NCBI GenBank assembly: GCA_030704615.1
Contig: CM060732.1
Location: 14,510,001 to 14,574,000 of the forward strand
Reading direction: 5' to 3'
Length of the DNA stretch: 64,000 nucleotides
Source: Takakia lepidozioides
Taxonomy: Eukaryota > Streptophyta > Takakiopsida > Takakiales > Takakiaceae
The notes under the pieces were generated by a model. The model did no database searches. It was not told the DNA's origin and saw only the letters and a list, made by a program, of their open reading frames with translations. Positions 1-12,423 of this stretch are shown here, in pieces. A program made the position numbers and the translations under genes. Numbering within the stretch: the first letter of the stretch is position 1; each line of letters opens with the position of its first letter.

Positions 1-80
1 CCCTCAGATTGTTATCAGCGAAAGCCTGTTGTTTAGCACCATAATATAAACAAACACGATGGACCTATTCAAATCAATAC
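1..80 (-). other. Intron of the LIN-like gene running off the window
   Basis: The GT donor at 79-80 ends exon 11. The remaining bases are intron, and the next exon lies outside the window. Confidence 0.7.
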
Positions 81-3000
81 CTGCATCTGCAATGAAGCTG
101 TGGAGGGCCAAGGCTGCCAGTGCCTTTTCCTCACTAGTCTTTGCAGATTGGAGGATTCGTACAAAAGGAGTGAGCAAGTAGCGGCGTGCAACATCCCAGA
201 CCCCTATGTTCGGCAACTGAGGCAACAAATGAGTAAGCCAAGTAGCGACAATCATGCAAGGACTTTTGACCTCCTCATTGTTGCTTTGCAAACCCTGGCT
301 CAGGGCTTCCAATATCATACCACACTTGTATCCAAGAAGTGCCCCTGCCACTCTTTTCTCCCAGTCCTTTGCAGCCTTCTCTTCTTCTTCCTACAGTAGT
401 CAAATACAACACATTTCATCATCCAAACTTCGGAACATGTGTACATAAGCCTTTATAGATTTTTTGAATCCACAAGGAGTATTGTAATTAATTACTAGTA
501 CCGATAGTCTCAATGATCTGCAGACTTTGCAAACACATTAATGTCTGGACATATATATGGTGAAATGCAAAGGATTCACACAAGCTAGCTTGAACCTTAT
601 AAGGACCTACACAAAAACCAATTACCCTAAGCGGAGCGTGCTTACCGAATTGTCTAGAGCCGTGACTTCTTCCATATCCAATTCATGGTCCAGCTCTCCC
701 ATATTACAGGCTTCATAGCCTTTTTTAAGGCCAGCAGTCTTCAGCAGCCATGCCTCAGTGAGGGATCTGCCAGAGTACGAGAAACGGGCTCCAAGAGCAA
801 GCAATATGTTTGCCGATTCCACTTGTGAACCAACCACCTCTTTGCTTGTCATGACCTCAAGCAATATCTCCATTGTTTCTTCTCTATATATGCTGCCGTT
901 CCTAGGCTCAACCTGCATTAACTTATAGCATTTGATAATTTGTGAACAGATCAATTGATCTATCCCAATTATGTCCAATTTATGCACAAGTTTGGAGAGA
1001 GTCGGGTCCTGCAATTTTTTTCGTTGGCAGAGATAACTTGGTCTCATATTTCAACATATACAAATCCAAACACTACAAAATTTTGCATTTGATGCATGTG
1101 TACCATGTAAAGGGATCTCATTAATTATGTATGACGTGTGGTATACTATATTGTGCACTAAGCATACAATTTATGGGACACTCTTATGAGAGCATGACCA
1201 CATTCAAGTCCTTATAAGCTGCATGAAGCCTTTGAACATAGGTGCAAATTATTTAGGAATCAGTCAGAATAGCAGCTAGTTTTACCAATAAATCAAGTTG
1301 TAGAAGAAGTCCTGCTGCCACAGGGCGCTGCTCCAATGGTACCACTTGAAGATGAACTAGCAAGATGTGCATGCTGCTAAGGAGCCCTTCTGTTTTGACG
1401 GCTTCCAAGATCTCATTGGACAAAGCCCTCCTGTTCCACATAGAGACCAGTAGTAAATGCTAGCTCACTTGGCTATGCCATCCAGACAAGTTTGTATTAT
1501 TGTTCATCTGTCTTGCTTTGCTACGTCCAGTATATATTGTAGACCTAAAATGTTCCTCCAATTCCGTGCAAGAAGGTTCAACAGAATTCAAAATGGGTTC
1601 AAAATGTGGTCCAAATTATGTAATTATTAACCCTTTGCTGACAAGTAGAGACAGCTTGAGGATGTGATCTTTTCATCTGTCTATACACTCTTCGAACGTA
1701 CCTATTTAGACAGACGAGTTCTGCCAGAAATGAAATTGTGACGATGCGAGCTCTGTTGTTGCCACTTTGGAGAAGCTCAACCACAGACGCTAACTTTTTC
1801 GCCCGAGCTATGGAGTTGCGGCAGGTTCCCTGAGCTTGCATGCAGAAAAGCAGAAGTGAAACTGCACTTGTCCTCTCCTCCACATTCTGGGCTTCCATGC
1901 TGTTAATGAGGACTGGCATGACCTTTAGTGATATGAGGGAGAGGGTGTACGTAGTTTTGGTGGTGGGATCATCGATATCTGTTAATAGCTGATCTAGAAG
2001 GATCATGGCAGCTTCCTTGGGCTTCATCACCAGCTACAACAGTCCAAACACATTGATCAAGGGGGCTCCATATTGTTAAAGGAAAGTGTTCAAAGTAGTC
2101 CAAAACATCACATGTGTTTACATCCTACAAAGCAGGAAAGACAAAACTTCGAGCCAATAATCTTGAATGCTTTGTATGAATAAGATGGCATCATACAGCC
2201 ATCAATTACTACACCATCAGAAGTTTCCAAAATCATATCTGTACGTTAGAACGCTACAAGCACTGAACCCGGATGACAGATGGAAATACGTATGATTGCA
2301 TGCTTTCAGAATTTTTGGGATCAAACGTCTTACCGTAAGTTCGGAATTCGTGGCCGCAATATTGACATTCTCTGTAGAATGTTTCAACAGCACAGAGGCA
2401 AGAGGAACCAAAAAATCTAGTGGTGCAAGTTGGTCCAACGACAACTTCATCTGACATAGGATCACAGCTGCAGATTGAAGACCCTTTTGAAGAAGTCCAA
2501 CCAAGCACTCAAATCTTGGGTCCAACTGCATATATGTCCGCTGAACGAAATCATCTTTTTCCATCAACCCAGAGAGAACATATATTGTAGATTTCAACAC
2601 ATCCATTGTTGTCGATGTCGTCATTACCTGATCATTATTCACATGATGGACATCAATGTAAGAGCTGAGCAAAAAAAATTGTGAGATGGAGCAATGCAAT
2701 TCACGACTTCGAGGTTCAGGTTTATTAAATGCCTTACCTTAAAGAAACCATTGATCACAACAGTTTGTTTCAATAGTGTTTCCACTTGAATGTCTCTCTT
2801 GGATTCCTTCCAGACACTCGCGATCGTCATTACTGCAGCTTCACAATCTATCAAATCTTCGATGTTACATAAGGCTGAAATCGTAGCCTTCAGCTCGTCC
2901 AACAACGACTCAAAATCTTCCTGGCCAGTTACAATAGCTGTGGGGGCATAAACTTCTAGGACGAGATTCTTGGGATGTTGGGTACGAGCACAGATAAGTG

Positions 3001-5616
3001 ACTGCATGGACTGGTTGCTATCATCTGAAACGAAAGATCTATTGCTACTCATGCTGCTTATGGGTGACGCTATAGAGGAGTGTTCGGTCCCATCCGACGT
3101 TTCCCCACTGTGGTTTAGTACATTCCTTAGATTTGGGCTATGAGATGAAGACTCGTACTCGTTTGCAATTTCTGGGTGCCGCTCTTTCCAATTTGTCACT
3201 ACTCTCTTGAGTATATAATTTGTCCTTGGCAACTTGTTCATTTTTAACTGTTGACGTGTGATTGGACAGGTGGTATTTCCTCGGGCTAACCACTCTTGAA
3301 TTGCTCTTCGCTCAAACGTCTGCCCTGTCTCCAGAGTAACGGGGTCATTGAACAGCTGGCTTATAATGGGGCACACAAAATCTTTTGGAGGCTTTGAAAC
3401 ATTGGAGTCGCTGTCCAATCCCCGACCAAAAGCCATATGCTCTCTACTGCAGCCCTCAAATCTCTGCTCAGACATTGTTGACACAATCCCAATGTGGGAC
3501 TCATCATCCATTATAAACGACCGGACGCTGTTCTCAATTAAAGTGCTGCACAAACAAAGACACCAGAACAAGTTTGTTTTCAACCTGACTACAAGTTCAA
3601 TACTTACTCATATTGTTTTCAAATTTCACACATAATGGGTCTTTTCTACACCAGATTCAATTGAGATTTTCCACAGTTTATAGGGACAAAATTTTGGGCT
3701 CCAAAAGTGAGAGGAAGAGCTGTCAGTCGGCTCTTCAGGACTGTGGTAACATACACTTGACTTCACTGGAAGGTCTATATTTTAATAGAACAAATTAGAT
3801 GGAGGAGCGGAAGAGTGACTCAATAGTCTAGATCTACTTGCAATTTTAGACAAAACGGTTTTGAACAACACTTTGAATATTTATTATATATATATATATA
3901 CCTGAGAATTTAATGATATTATTGTATCAAACTGGAAAGTTGTACCTGCATTCAACATTCTTGTCATCTGAGTCAAACATTTGATTGATGACGCCATGGG
4001 CTTGTGATAGCTGATCAACGTCGACGGCACTGACCAGTCCAAAGGACTGATCCGTTCTCACATCACTCAGTGCAACATCATCCATCAGTACCTTTGCTAA
4101 ATTTGGAGATAGATTGAAATCTGATTCCGAATTGGGTCCGATTGTGGTGGGCTGATCCGCCCCCATGTCCCTCATTGCGACGTCCCTGGATAGACTTCGT
4201 AATATTGGAGATTGATGGAAAATTGTAATTTCCTCGTACGATCGCGTGATGGGCTGATCCGCAATTCCAACACTCGTAGCTACATCCCTGGTTGCTCTGG
4301 GTATAATTGGAGAGGATTTCATGTCGGAATCTATTGTTGCATGTGACTGTGTTGTGGTGTCAACGATTCGTTCCCTTTTTCTTGGTGTCATTGTATTTGG
4401 AGCATTCTGCAAACCAGAGATATATTGATTCATAAACATTTTCAAGACACTGACACCTTATATTTCCTGCAATACAATCAATCAATTGATCGATGACCGA
4501 CTGCATAATCCAGACCTATTACTTCAGTTCCATGTATTTCAAAACTCTTCTACAAAGATGGCTCATATCTAGGTGGGTTTAATACAAGTTGCGCGTGAAC
4601 TTCTTACTGAGGTGCAAGAACATATGAAGTCAAACATCTATGGATCAAGAGCAAAAAACATGATTTAGAACGCATATATGGATGCGCCCATCTCTCACCT
4701 GTACTTGATGCCCATCTGATTCACATTTGGGTGTCCGTGTGCCTAGAGAAGACGAAACAGAAGAGTCATCCAAATAATAAGGATCAGCCACCGATGGCAG
4801 CGTGTGCTCATGGCCGCCTTTAAGATAGACGGACAACTTTTTATCACTGAGTTTTCTCTTTGGGGCTTCCATCACCCTCAGAGTACCAGATTTTGAGCGG
4901 AAAATCAAATCAGAAACTTTAGTGACTTCGTGTATTGGAGGCCGACCCGAGCGTGTAGTTTTTAGAGTCAACTCATCGTTGTAACTACTTCTCCAACTGA
5001 GCGATTGTTGCTTCGTCCTTAATCCACCATCGGGCACCGGTCGAGCTTGGGCGCTCCGCACGCTCCTAATGCTTGGTGGATTAGAGGTGGCACGAGCCAT
5101 AATGCCGTTTGTGCGAGTGTTTTTGGATGCCGTTCCCGACCACATCAGCTGTCACATCCAAGGTGAGAAGACAGACTAGATCATTATAACATGTTCAAGA
5201 CTGTATAGCATCGACACCTACTAGTGTCAAGATCTTATAGAGAGTCACAAGATTGTATGATACATTCAAGTTAAACGCATTACAGAATCATGAAGTAGCC
5301 AAGATCCGAACCAGCTTGTATGAGTCATATCTGTAAGGCTTCATTTCAGAGATCACGTGAAATGAACAAGTCAGACAAAATTTAGAAATCTAGACGAACA
5401 TAGGTGCCTGGAGATTCTTACATTCTTGCAGCGATTTTGCAGAAAGTTGAGGGTACTGTCGTTTCTTGCTCGGTCACTTGAGCCTTGCCTACAATTTTCA
5501 CAAATTATACAACAATTTGAGCTCCTGTACAATCGCAATATCTGTTCTGAGACACAAAATAAGATCATCGGGTTAATTGATTAAACTTAACTGGTCTAGG
5601 TAATATTTAGGTCCCC

Positions 5617-5649
<33 letters not shown>

Positions 5650-8225
5650 AGCTCATGTGCCATGGACTTTCTAATATGAGTTATGTCATTCCCAAAATCA
5701 TTCACTCGATTGTATTCTCTATAGTCTACTGGGTCGCCAGTCGCAATATGTAAATGATCTTGATTACACACCGTTTTAATGCTGAAGACTCAACGTCATC
5801 TTTGAGAAGTGGCATGGGGCCGCTTTTGGATTCAAAATCGGTGACCAACTTGGGTGCTAGAGAAAATCGGTTGCCAGTGGATTTTTGACTCGACATTATA
5901 TTTGTTGAAGACTCCTCGTCATCTTCAAAAAGTGGCATGGGGCCGCTTCTGGATTCAAAAGAGGTGACCAAATTGGATGCTAGAGAAAATCGGCTGCTGG
6001 TGGATTTACGACTCGACATTATATTTGTGGAAGACTCCTCGTCATCTTTAAGAAGTGGCATGGGGTTGCTTGTGGATGCAAACGCGGTGACCAACCTGGG
6101 TGCGGGAGAAAACCGGCTGCCAATGGATTTACGACTCGACAATATATTTGTTGAAGATTCGTCGCCATCTTTGAGAAGTGGCATGGGGCCGCTTCTGGAT
6201 CCAAACGCGGTGACCAACCTGGGTGCGGGAGAAAATCGGCTGCCAGTGGATTTACGACTCGACATTATATTTGGTGAAGACTCGTCGTCATCGTTGAAAA
6301 TTGGCATGGGGCCGCTTCTGGATCCAAACGCGGTGACCAACCTGGGTGCGGGAGAAAATCGGCTGCCAGTGGATTTACGACTCGACATTATATTTGTTGA
6401 AGACTCGTCATCATCTTTGAAAAGTGGCATGGGGCCGCTTCTGGATCCAAACGCGGTGACCAACCTAGGTGCGGGAGAAAATCGGCTATCAGTGGATTTA
6501 CGACTCAAGATTCTATTTGTTGAGGAATCATCGTCATCTTTGAGAAGTGGCATGGGGCCGCTTCTGGATTCAAAAGCAGTGACCAAGGGTGCTGGAGAAA
6601 CTCGGCTGCCAGTGGATTTACGACTCAACGTTATGTTTGTTGAAGACTCGTCGTCATCTTTTAGAAGTGGCATTGGACCACTTCTGGATTCAAAAGCGGT
6701 GACCAAGGGTGCTGGAGAAAATCGGTTGCCAATGGATATACGACTCGACATTATATTTGTTGAAGACTCGCTGAGAAGTGGCATAGGGCCGCTTCTGGAT
6801 CCAAAACCGGTCCAAGATATCACATGAAATCGGCTGCCGGTGGACTTACGACTTGACATTATATTGTCTAAGTTTGGTTGAAAGGACTGTGGAACACAAA
6901 TCTCCATGTGAATAGGAGTCATGGGTGGCTCAGCGATCGGCATGAGTGGCATGCTCATGCCTCGTGGTAGTTTATCTTGAGCCTGATCATAATTCAGCCA
7001 GTCCTTGTAATACCGTGCGTATTGCCTTGTGTTTTCGTCTAAAGAGTCCTGATACAACTTTTCCAGATCTTGAAGCTTCTTAGTTTGCTCCCCACTCACA
7101 TTTAAACTCGTGGACCTTGTCATTTCATTGTAGGCAATTGTGCAATCTGTTCGAATGTCATGCACTTCAGTAGGCCGCTCTCGCTTAGAGTCTGGAGTAG
7201 CTAGTGAATCTCGTTGAATGATTTGTCGCTGCTCGGTATACCACGCTACAATGCTTGGGACGTGAGGAAGGAAGAGATGTTCCCATAGCCCTGGTGCAAA
7301 GTTCAAACGAGAGTATAATGAATCTACTAAAAACATCTCCAAGCTGTGCATGGCAGCCTTACGGTCATTGTTTCGAAGTTTCCACACGAAGGCGAGATTG
7401 AGGTGTGCCCATGCAGAGAGGTATGAATTTGACACACCTGTCGTCGTTGACCGGCTATCCAATAGTGCACACACCTACGATCGATGCACACCACTTTAGA
7501 AAGAGCCTGGAAACTGGCCAGCACATGTTTACTCAATCAAAGAACAGAAATCAATCCATATGAGAGTAGCTATGAATTGAAGGTAGATCAATATACATAT
7601 TTCAAGGTTTTAATGTATACATATGTACGATTCCCTGAGGTAACCTCTGTACGACCCAACATGTATTCTAGTTATAACTTGAGGATATTGATATACTAAA
7701 GTCTAGATGAATCTCATTATATTCATACGTCGAGAATGTGGGCAGTAGGCACTATAGTATCTTTGCAGATATTTTGGAAACTTGGTAATAATTGTTGTTT
7801 GATGAACATGGTATTACGGTAATAGTGGTTGTTTGATGGTTGTATTGATCAACTCTAGGGTCCTTTCTATCCATAGGGAACTGAGAGAAGGTCAGTGACA
7901 ATTGTTGGGCAGCTCGACGGCTAGATGTAGATACCTGAAGCATCTTCTCAGCATGGTCAAGCCGGGCATTCTTGGTCTCCAAATTCGATGTATTGATAGC
8001 CTCCTCCAAAGCCTCAATCCCCCAGTCCAAGTTGGCCAAAATTGCTTGCTCGGCATAATGTACCCGACTACCATCACTTATCTTGAGCCTCTCCGAGCAC
8101 TGCTCCTTGTGCCGAGCCCGCTGATCTCTGTCTAGCAATGCATCCATGGTGTAGCTTCCAACCATCGACACCATAGAATCCACGGCAGCAGAGTCAAGCG
8201 ACCCCGCAAACATGGGGAGCGTCAT
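81..8225 (-). CDS. LIN-like: LIN/CERBERUS-like U-box/ARM E3 ubiquitin ligase, 5' eleven exons (3' end beyond window)
   Basis: Spliced gene, complement of 81-390, 646-912, 1286-1430, 1702-2033, 2334-2627, 2738-3545, 3946-4406, 4699-5148, 5422-5488, 5772-7474 and 7935-8225. Every junction is GT-AG and the phases chain without a break over 5,128 nt (about 1,709 codons). The start is the ATG at 8223-8225. Seen: an N-terminal helical domain with NLDWGIEALEEAIN and SAWAHLNL...WKLRNN blocks, a MPIAEPPMTPIH block, an exon-2 repeat tract, a U-box starting PPKDFVCPI and ending near LKRVVTNW, then ARM-like helices (GLLLQLDLLV, IYREE, ATWLTH). These blocks and their order match legume CERBERUS/LIN, a predicted E3 ligase needed for rhizobial infection; family members also carry C-terminal WD40 repeats, which would lie left of base 1. 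The ligase role is inferred from the family. The exon-2 expansion is unusual. Confidence 0.93.
2738..3545 (-). other. Exon 6 of the LIN-like gene: U-box domain
   Basis: This 808-nt exon holds the whole U-box. The domain runs from KPPKDFVCPIISQLFNDPV through GQTFERRAIQEWL and TCPITRQQL to LPRTNYILKRVV, the usual spacing of a plant U-box that recruits an E2 enzyme. The conserved Ile/Pro of the first loop, the ERRAI helix and the CPITRQ second loop are all intact, so nothing in the sequence argues against activity. A serine-rich linker follows, then the first ARM-like helices. Confidence 0.9.
5775..6860 (-). repeat. Coding minisatellite in exon 2, about nine units of 40-41 codons
   Basis: A unit of about 120-123 bp is repeated in frame about nine times. 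Each encodes SSTNIMSSRKSTGSRF, then SPAPxLVTAF, ESRSGPMPLLKDDDE. Units differ by substitutions and by whole-codon indels (40 or 41 residues), so length changes keep the frame. The peptide is rich in Ser, Arg and acidic residues, predicted disordered, and each unit has basic-Ser sites (SRKS, GSRF). The antisense strand is also open over most of the tract (5937-6827), which I take as a by-product of the repeat and not a gene. Confidence 0.92.
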
Positions 8226-9860
8226 TTATTTGGTCTCGCTTTTCCTCTGTTTTTTAGTTGGATGCCAATGCCCTTTCCAGCAATAAATGTGAGTAGTCTT
8301 AGAACTACTAACTTCAATTGCGCAGCGTCTTCAGAGTTGAATTGTGTCTGGTTATCTTCTCTCCAATTTCCCTGTGCATGTCACTTGGGTTTTTATACAT
8401 ATACATGTGCATGACTAGGTCTCGTAGAGCTCTGTCAAGAACTAGTATACCATTTTACAAGCATGAGGATATAAATGAAAATGTTTTTAAGTTAAAAAAC
8501 CAGACCTCTTGAGAAACTTATTAGACCTTACTAGATATCTCGAAAATAAATCATAATTTGTTGAACAGTCAATCTGCAACATACATCAATCTAATGTGCG
8601 ACCTCATTGACGTTGTCAATCAGGTTTTGGCCCAATCTAAAGACAAAATCTCAGTTTTAGGGGGATGTCGCGTTGGTATCACCTCGTTATCTCCTCTGAC
8701 ATGATGGCAACCCAAACTCAAGACAGATTCTCATTCAAACATGACTCGTAACATTTGAATTGCACAGTCCATGAGAACGAAAAGTAAGTAAGTTTGGTAT
8801 ACCAAGAACGTGACAGTCCGAATCCAACCTCATACTCGGCCAACCTAAAGCCAAAGTTAGCCATCTCAAGAGGTGGAAAGAGACTGCTATGGAGGTGAGC
8901 CCAATATTGAAATCAAAAGTTGTAGAATGAAAGATTTGTCATTAATCAAGTGGAAGGTCGACTTGAACAGTGCAAAGTCAGCAGAGATGATGAAGATCAA
9001 CACTACAACGTCAGTTCATAAGTTTTTGTAAAGTTAATTGGCCCCAGATATCAGCTGTCTCTTAGGACTGAGCTTTTGAGCTATGAGCCTAGGCAAAGAG
9101 GTACAAGAACTGAGCGGTAGACTGGATGCAGGCTGGCCTCAAAATTGCAAAACCTCGTACTCTCCACTCTAGTGCGTAAAGTCCAACGCAAAAGACAATA
9201 GTGGGGCCAGATCGATTTTCTTGACCCAGCCAAGTTGCATTTGGACTCGCCGTTTATCAACAAACTAATTTTGAACATTGTGTATTCTAACAGACTATCC
9301 GACTTGTTTTCAGTCAACAACAATGCGATATTGTCGACAACACTTCAAACACATATTATAATTATGTAGAACGAAAATTGAAAACACCACTATCGGTTGC
9401 AGTTGAGTGTGAAGTCTAAATTGCAATGAATGATTCTACATCAGTCCAATTTCCCTTCCATTAACAGCTAGACTTGCCCACATTCTTTGTCTTCACCCTT
9501 GTTGGCCAAAGGGCTATATTCAAATGTAAGAAAAACAACCCAACTTAGACAAAAAAAAAATAGGCTGGCAGGATTGTTAGACCAGTGTGTATGATAGTAT
9601 CTAACATCACAGCTGTTCGGCATGCCTGCAATAAGCCAAAGATAGCGAGGCCAACTTGTCGTTACTTGCACATGTACCAAATAACGACAGCCAAATGACG
9701 GCCATGGGAGTCACTAACACTGGCTCTTGAGTCAAACAAATCACAACGCACTCGGACATTAAGGAAAAAGATGACATTGGGGTCATTGAGGGTGGTGGGC
9801 AGGTGATCATGCTGATAACATAGTTTATGTCACATGAAGCTGGAATATTTTTATATCCTA
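8226..9860. other. 5' flank of the LIN-like gene; no gene seen
   Basis: About 1.6 kb of AT-rich sequence between the LIN-like start codon and the Helentron relic. It must hold the promoter and 5' UTR of the minus-strand gene, but I see no convincing TATA element or conserved operator. Short open frames here have no recognisable domain. Confidence 0.4.
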
Positions 9861-9889
9861 ATCACTATATAAGCTCGCATAATGGCTCC

Positions 9890-12400
9890 TCCTTATGGTG
9901 ACTATCTATTAGAATATTTTGATGATGATATGTGTTGGTAACAAATGTAATTAGGTAATTTAAAAGCAATAAATACAAGTTTATGGTCTGTCCAATATGC
10001 TTATGTAATGCCAGATATGTGGTGTTGGTGAGGTGCATTTGTCCAAACATGGTCTAGTTGAGATCCATAGATAGTAGTACTAATTGAGAATTGGAGTTGC
10101 ATGTGAAAAGAAGACATGAATTTTTGTAATTGATTTGTTGATACGGTATTATTTTGTAAAAGATGTACATTAAAATCTCCTATTATTATGGTTGGACATG
10201 AGCTTTTTGAGAGAAGACAAGAAAATAATTAATTGTAGTGTTGGAGGTTTATAGACCGCAATTATATGAATTGTTTCCTGGTATTCAAATTAAATGTTGC
10301 AGCTATGTATTCAGCACCTTCATTTGATAGTATTTGATTTGATGCTAATGACATAGTATGGTCGTATATTACAAGTGTTCCATGGCTTACATGAACCGCT
10401 AGATAAGATGAACCGCTAGATAAGAGTACATTGTAGCATTAACCCTTAAGTGTCCGGGCCCATTTTCACGACATGCTGTGAAAAAAAGACCTGGGCCACT
10501 AAAACTTTTTTTATCTCCCAGATTTCCAAGTCCCTGTAAAAGTGACCGTTGAATTTACTGCCCATCTACCCAAACTATGACCTCAAAAAATTGCAGCCGT
10601 ATCCAATTGCCAGATTAGAAGATTATAATATGCAGATGTGCCCCAAAAAGAATCCTTCCTAAAAATGAAGAGCATAAAAAACCAAGAAATTTACCAAATT
10701 TGGGCAATGTTTTCCTTGCATGGTATGAGAGTCTCTGGAATTGTGTACCTCACTTGATGCCACACCTTCCCTGAAATTTTCGTTTATTTCTGAATTGTTT
10801 TCGTGTGGGCTGCTTTGTACTCACAAATTGGGGGGTCTCAAAACCCAATTTGAAGCGGGCAGACCAAAATTTGAGCTTCAAAAATTATGTATGACACATC
10901 TACCGTCCAATTCTCAATCGCTCTGGTCTGTGTCATCATTTGCATGCAAATGTTGTTGCAGAAAAAAATTCAATCCAATTGGGAAATATTTTAGGCTATT
11001 TTCGGGCCCTGCCCGGTAATTCCCAGCCCAACCTATATTTTGGCCTGCAGCCCTACCGCATTTCCTACTGTAGCCCTTGTACCTAGCGGGTTGTGAGACC
11101 GTTTCACCACTCTTTTGACTCGGGTGGCGGCCATGCAGGCTGCTGCACATTCATGGGCATTGGGATGTGTGTGGGGCCGCCGTTCTTAGGGTGGAAACCC
11201 TTCCCTAGCCTGACCGTGGTTGCCATGTAAGCAACTCAGGCAAGATGATTCAGCAAAAATATGTCAAAAAAGCTGAGTTAGCCCCAAATTGGGGGGTCTT
11301 ACTCCATGTATATATTTCTTTTTTGAAGATTGGCCAATGCGTGTAAGAGTTTTTTTCCTATCTAATGAGCCTAATTTGACTCAAATCAGAGTTAACCCCA
11401 GTAAAAACTGGATGGTTAAAGAAACCTAACCAACCCCAAAACGGGTCGGTTTGACACTTAAGGGTTAAGGAACAATTCAATGTTTGAATTTGTTGGATTG
11501 AAGTAAGTTTCATTGAAGCACATTATATGAGATTGTTGTATATTAAAGTAAAAAAAACATCCTCCTTATGTAACGACAATGATCTAGTGTTTAAAGATTG
11601 CACAATGACATGGGATTCTCTATAATATTTGAGAGTGGGAATTAATAGCTTCCAACGTGCACTAGTGCGAAGCCGTTACATTTTTCCGGCAACGCCATTA
11701 TCAACATGCAAATTGTTTGATTGCAAAGGTGTGATAAGATATAAATTTTCTTTTTGTCGAATGCGAGAAAGTGTCGTGTATGTTAGACTTATTTACACCC
11801 TTAGGGTCAAACGCTAAATAATCCAGAGTTAATCATTGGAACAATGGATAGTTCGAGCGGAAGCCAATTGAATTGGAAATTGGGTTCTGGTAATGATATG
11901 TTTCGTATTAGATCCTATTTGTATTTCTTTTGAAACTGGTTGGATTGGCGTCCACAACGAACAATTTGGTATGTTTTTCATATTCTCTTGATTATATAAA
12001 TATTTATTTTTTGCACGCGTAGCAATTTCCGATTTCGGATTATTAAATTAGATCCATATTAAAATAGTTGAATTTGACAAAACAGAGAAATGTTTAAAAA
12101 TTCCATCGGCTCCGTTTACAAGTCCATCATGTGTAGCATAATTTCTTGCGCACAATTCTATTAACATATCTTTCTTAACATGAATCGTTGTATGCAAACC
12201 TGTTGTGGCATTGGCATTATCGAGCAACTTGAAATTCGAAGGGCATGTATCATGATGTTTATCAACAGCTTGAAATATATACATTTGTCCGATTGTTGAA
12301 TATTCTTTCATTGTGCCTTAACATTTTTTTGTTCGTATAATACAAATGTGGAAATGTAGGATCGTTAGGTGGTGGACGACAACACTGATTGTTAATCGAC
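9890..12400 (-). pseudogene. Degenerate Helentron (Helitron2) polyprotein: PIF1-like helicase C-terminus plus EEP endonuclease
   Basis: Read on the minus strand with frameshifts. From about 12,380: a PFPHLYYTNKKMLRHNE-like stretch, then HVKKDMLIELCARNYA and DGLVNGADGIFK (PIF1 helicase), LAFDPKGVNKS and helicase motif VI YTTLSRIRQKENLYL (about 11,750-11,820), then MxRLRTSARWKL. An EEP nuclease follows: QSLNTRSLSLHKEDV, a CFNETYF metal-site block (about 11,500), and after an insertion IIIGDFNVHLL (about 10,170), SQLDHVWTN and YWTDHKLVFIAFKLP. A helicase followed by an EEP nuclease is the Helentron order. In-frame stops and frameshifts make it inactive. The Rep part is missing: the relic stops at the C-rich repeats at 12.42 kb. 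Confidence 0.82.
10443..11464. mobile_element. piggyBac-like non-autonomous DNA transposon (1,022 bp) nested in the Helentron
   Basis: Perfect 12-bp terminal inverted repeats, CCCTTAAGTGTC at 10443-10454 and its complement at 11453-11464, are flanked on both sides by TTAA (10439-10442 and 11465-11468). TTAA target duplication with termini starting CCC is the piggyBac signature. There is no transposase, only short unrelated open frames. The Helentron reads on either side: ETYF ends just right of the insertion and the IYDHTMSLASNQ block resumes to its left. Confidence 0.85.
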
Positions 12401-12423
12401 CCCAATATGTATGTGGCTTGATT

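Noticed and set aside
5937-6827. 296-codon open frame antisense to the LIN-like exon 2
   Set aside because: It is the complement of a coding minisatellite whose unit length is a multiple of three, so one open phase opens them all. It has no independent domain.
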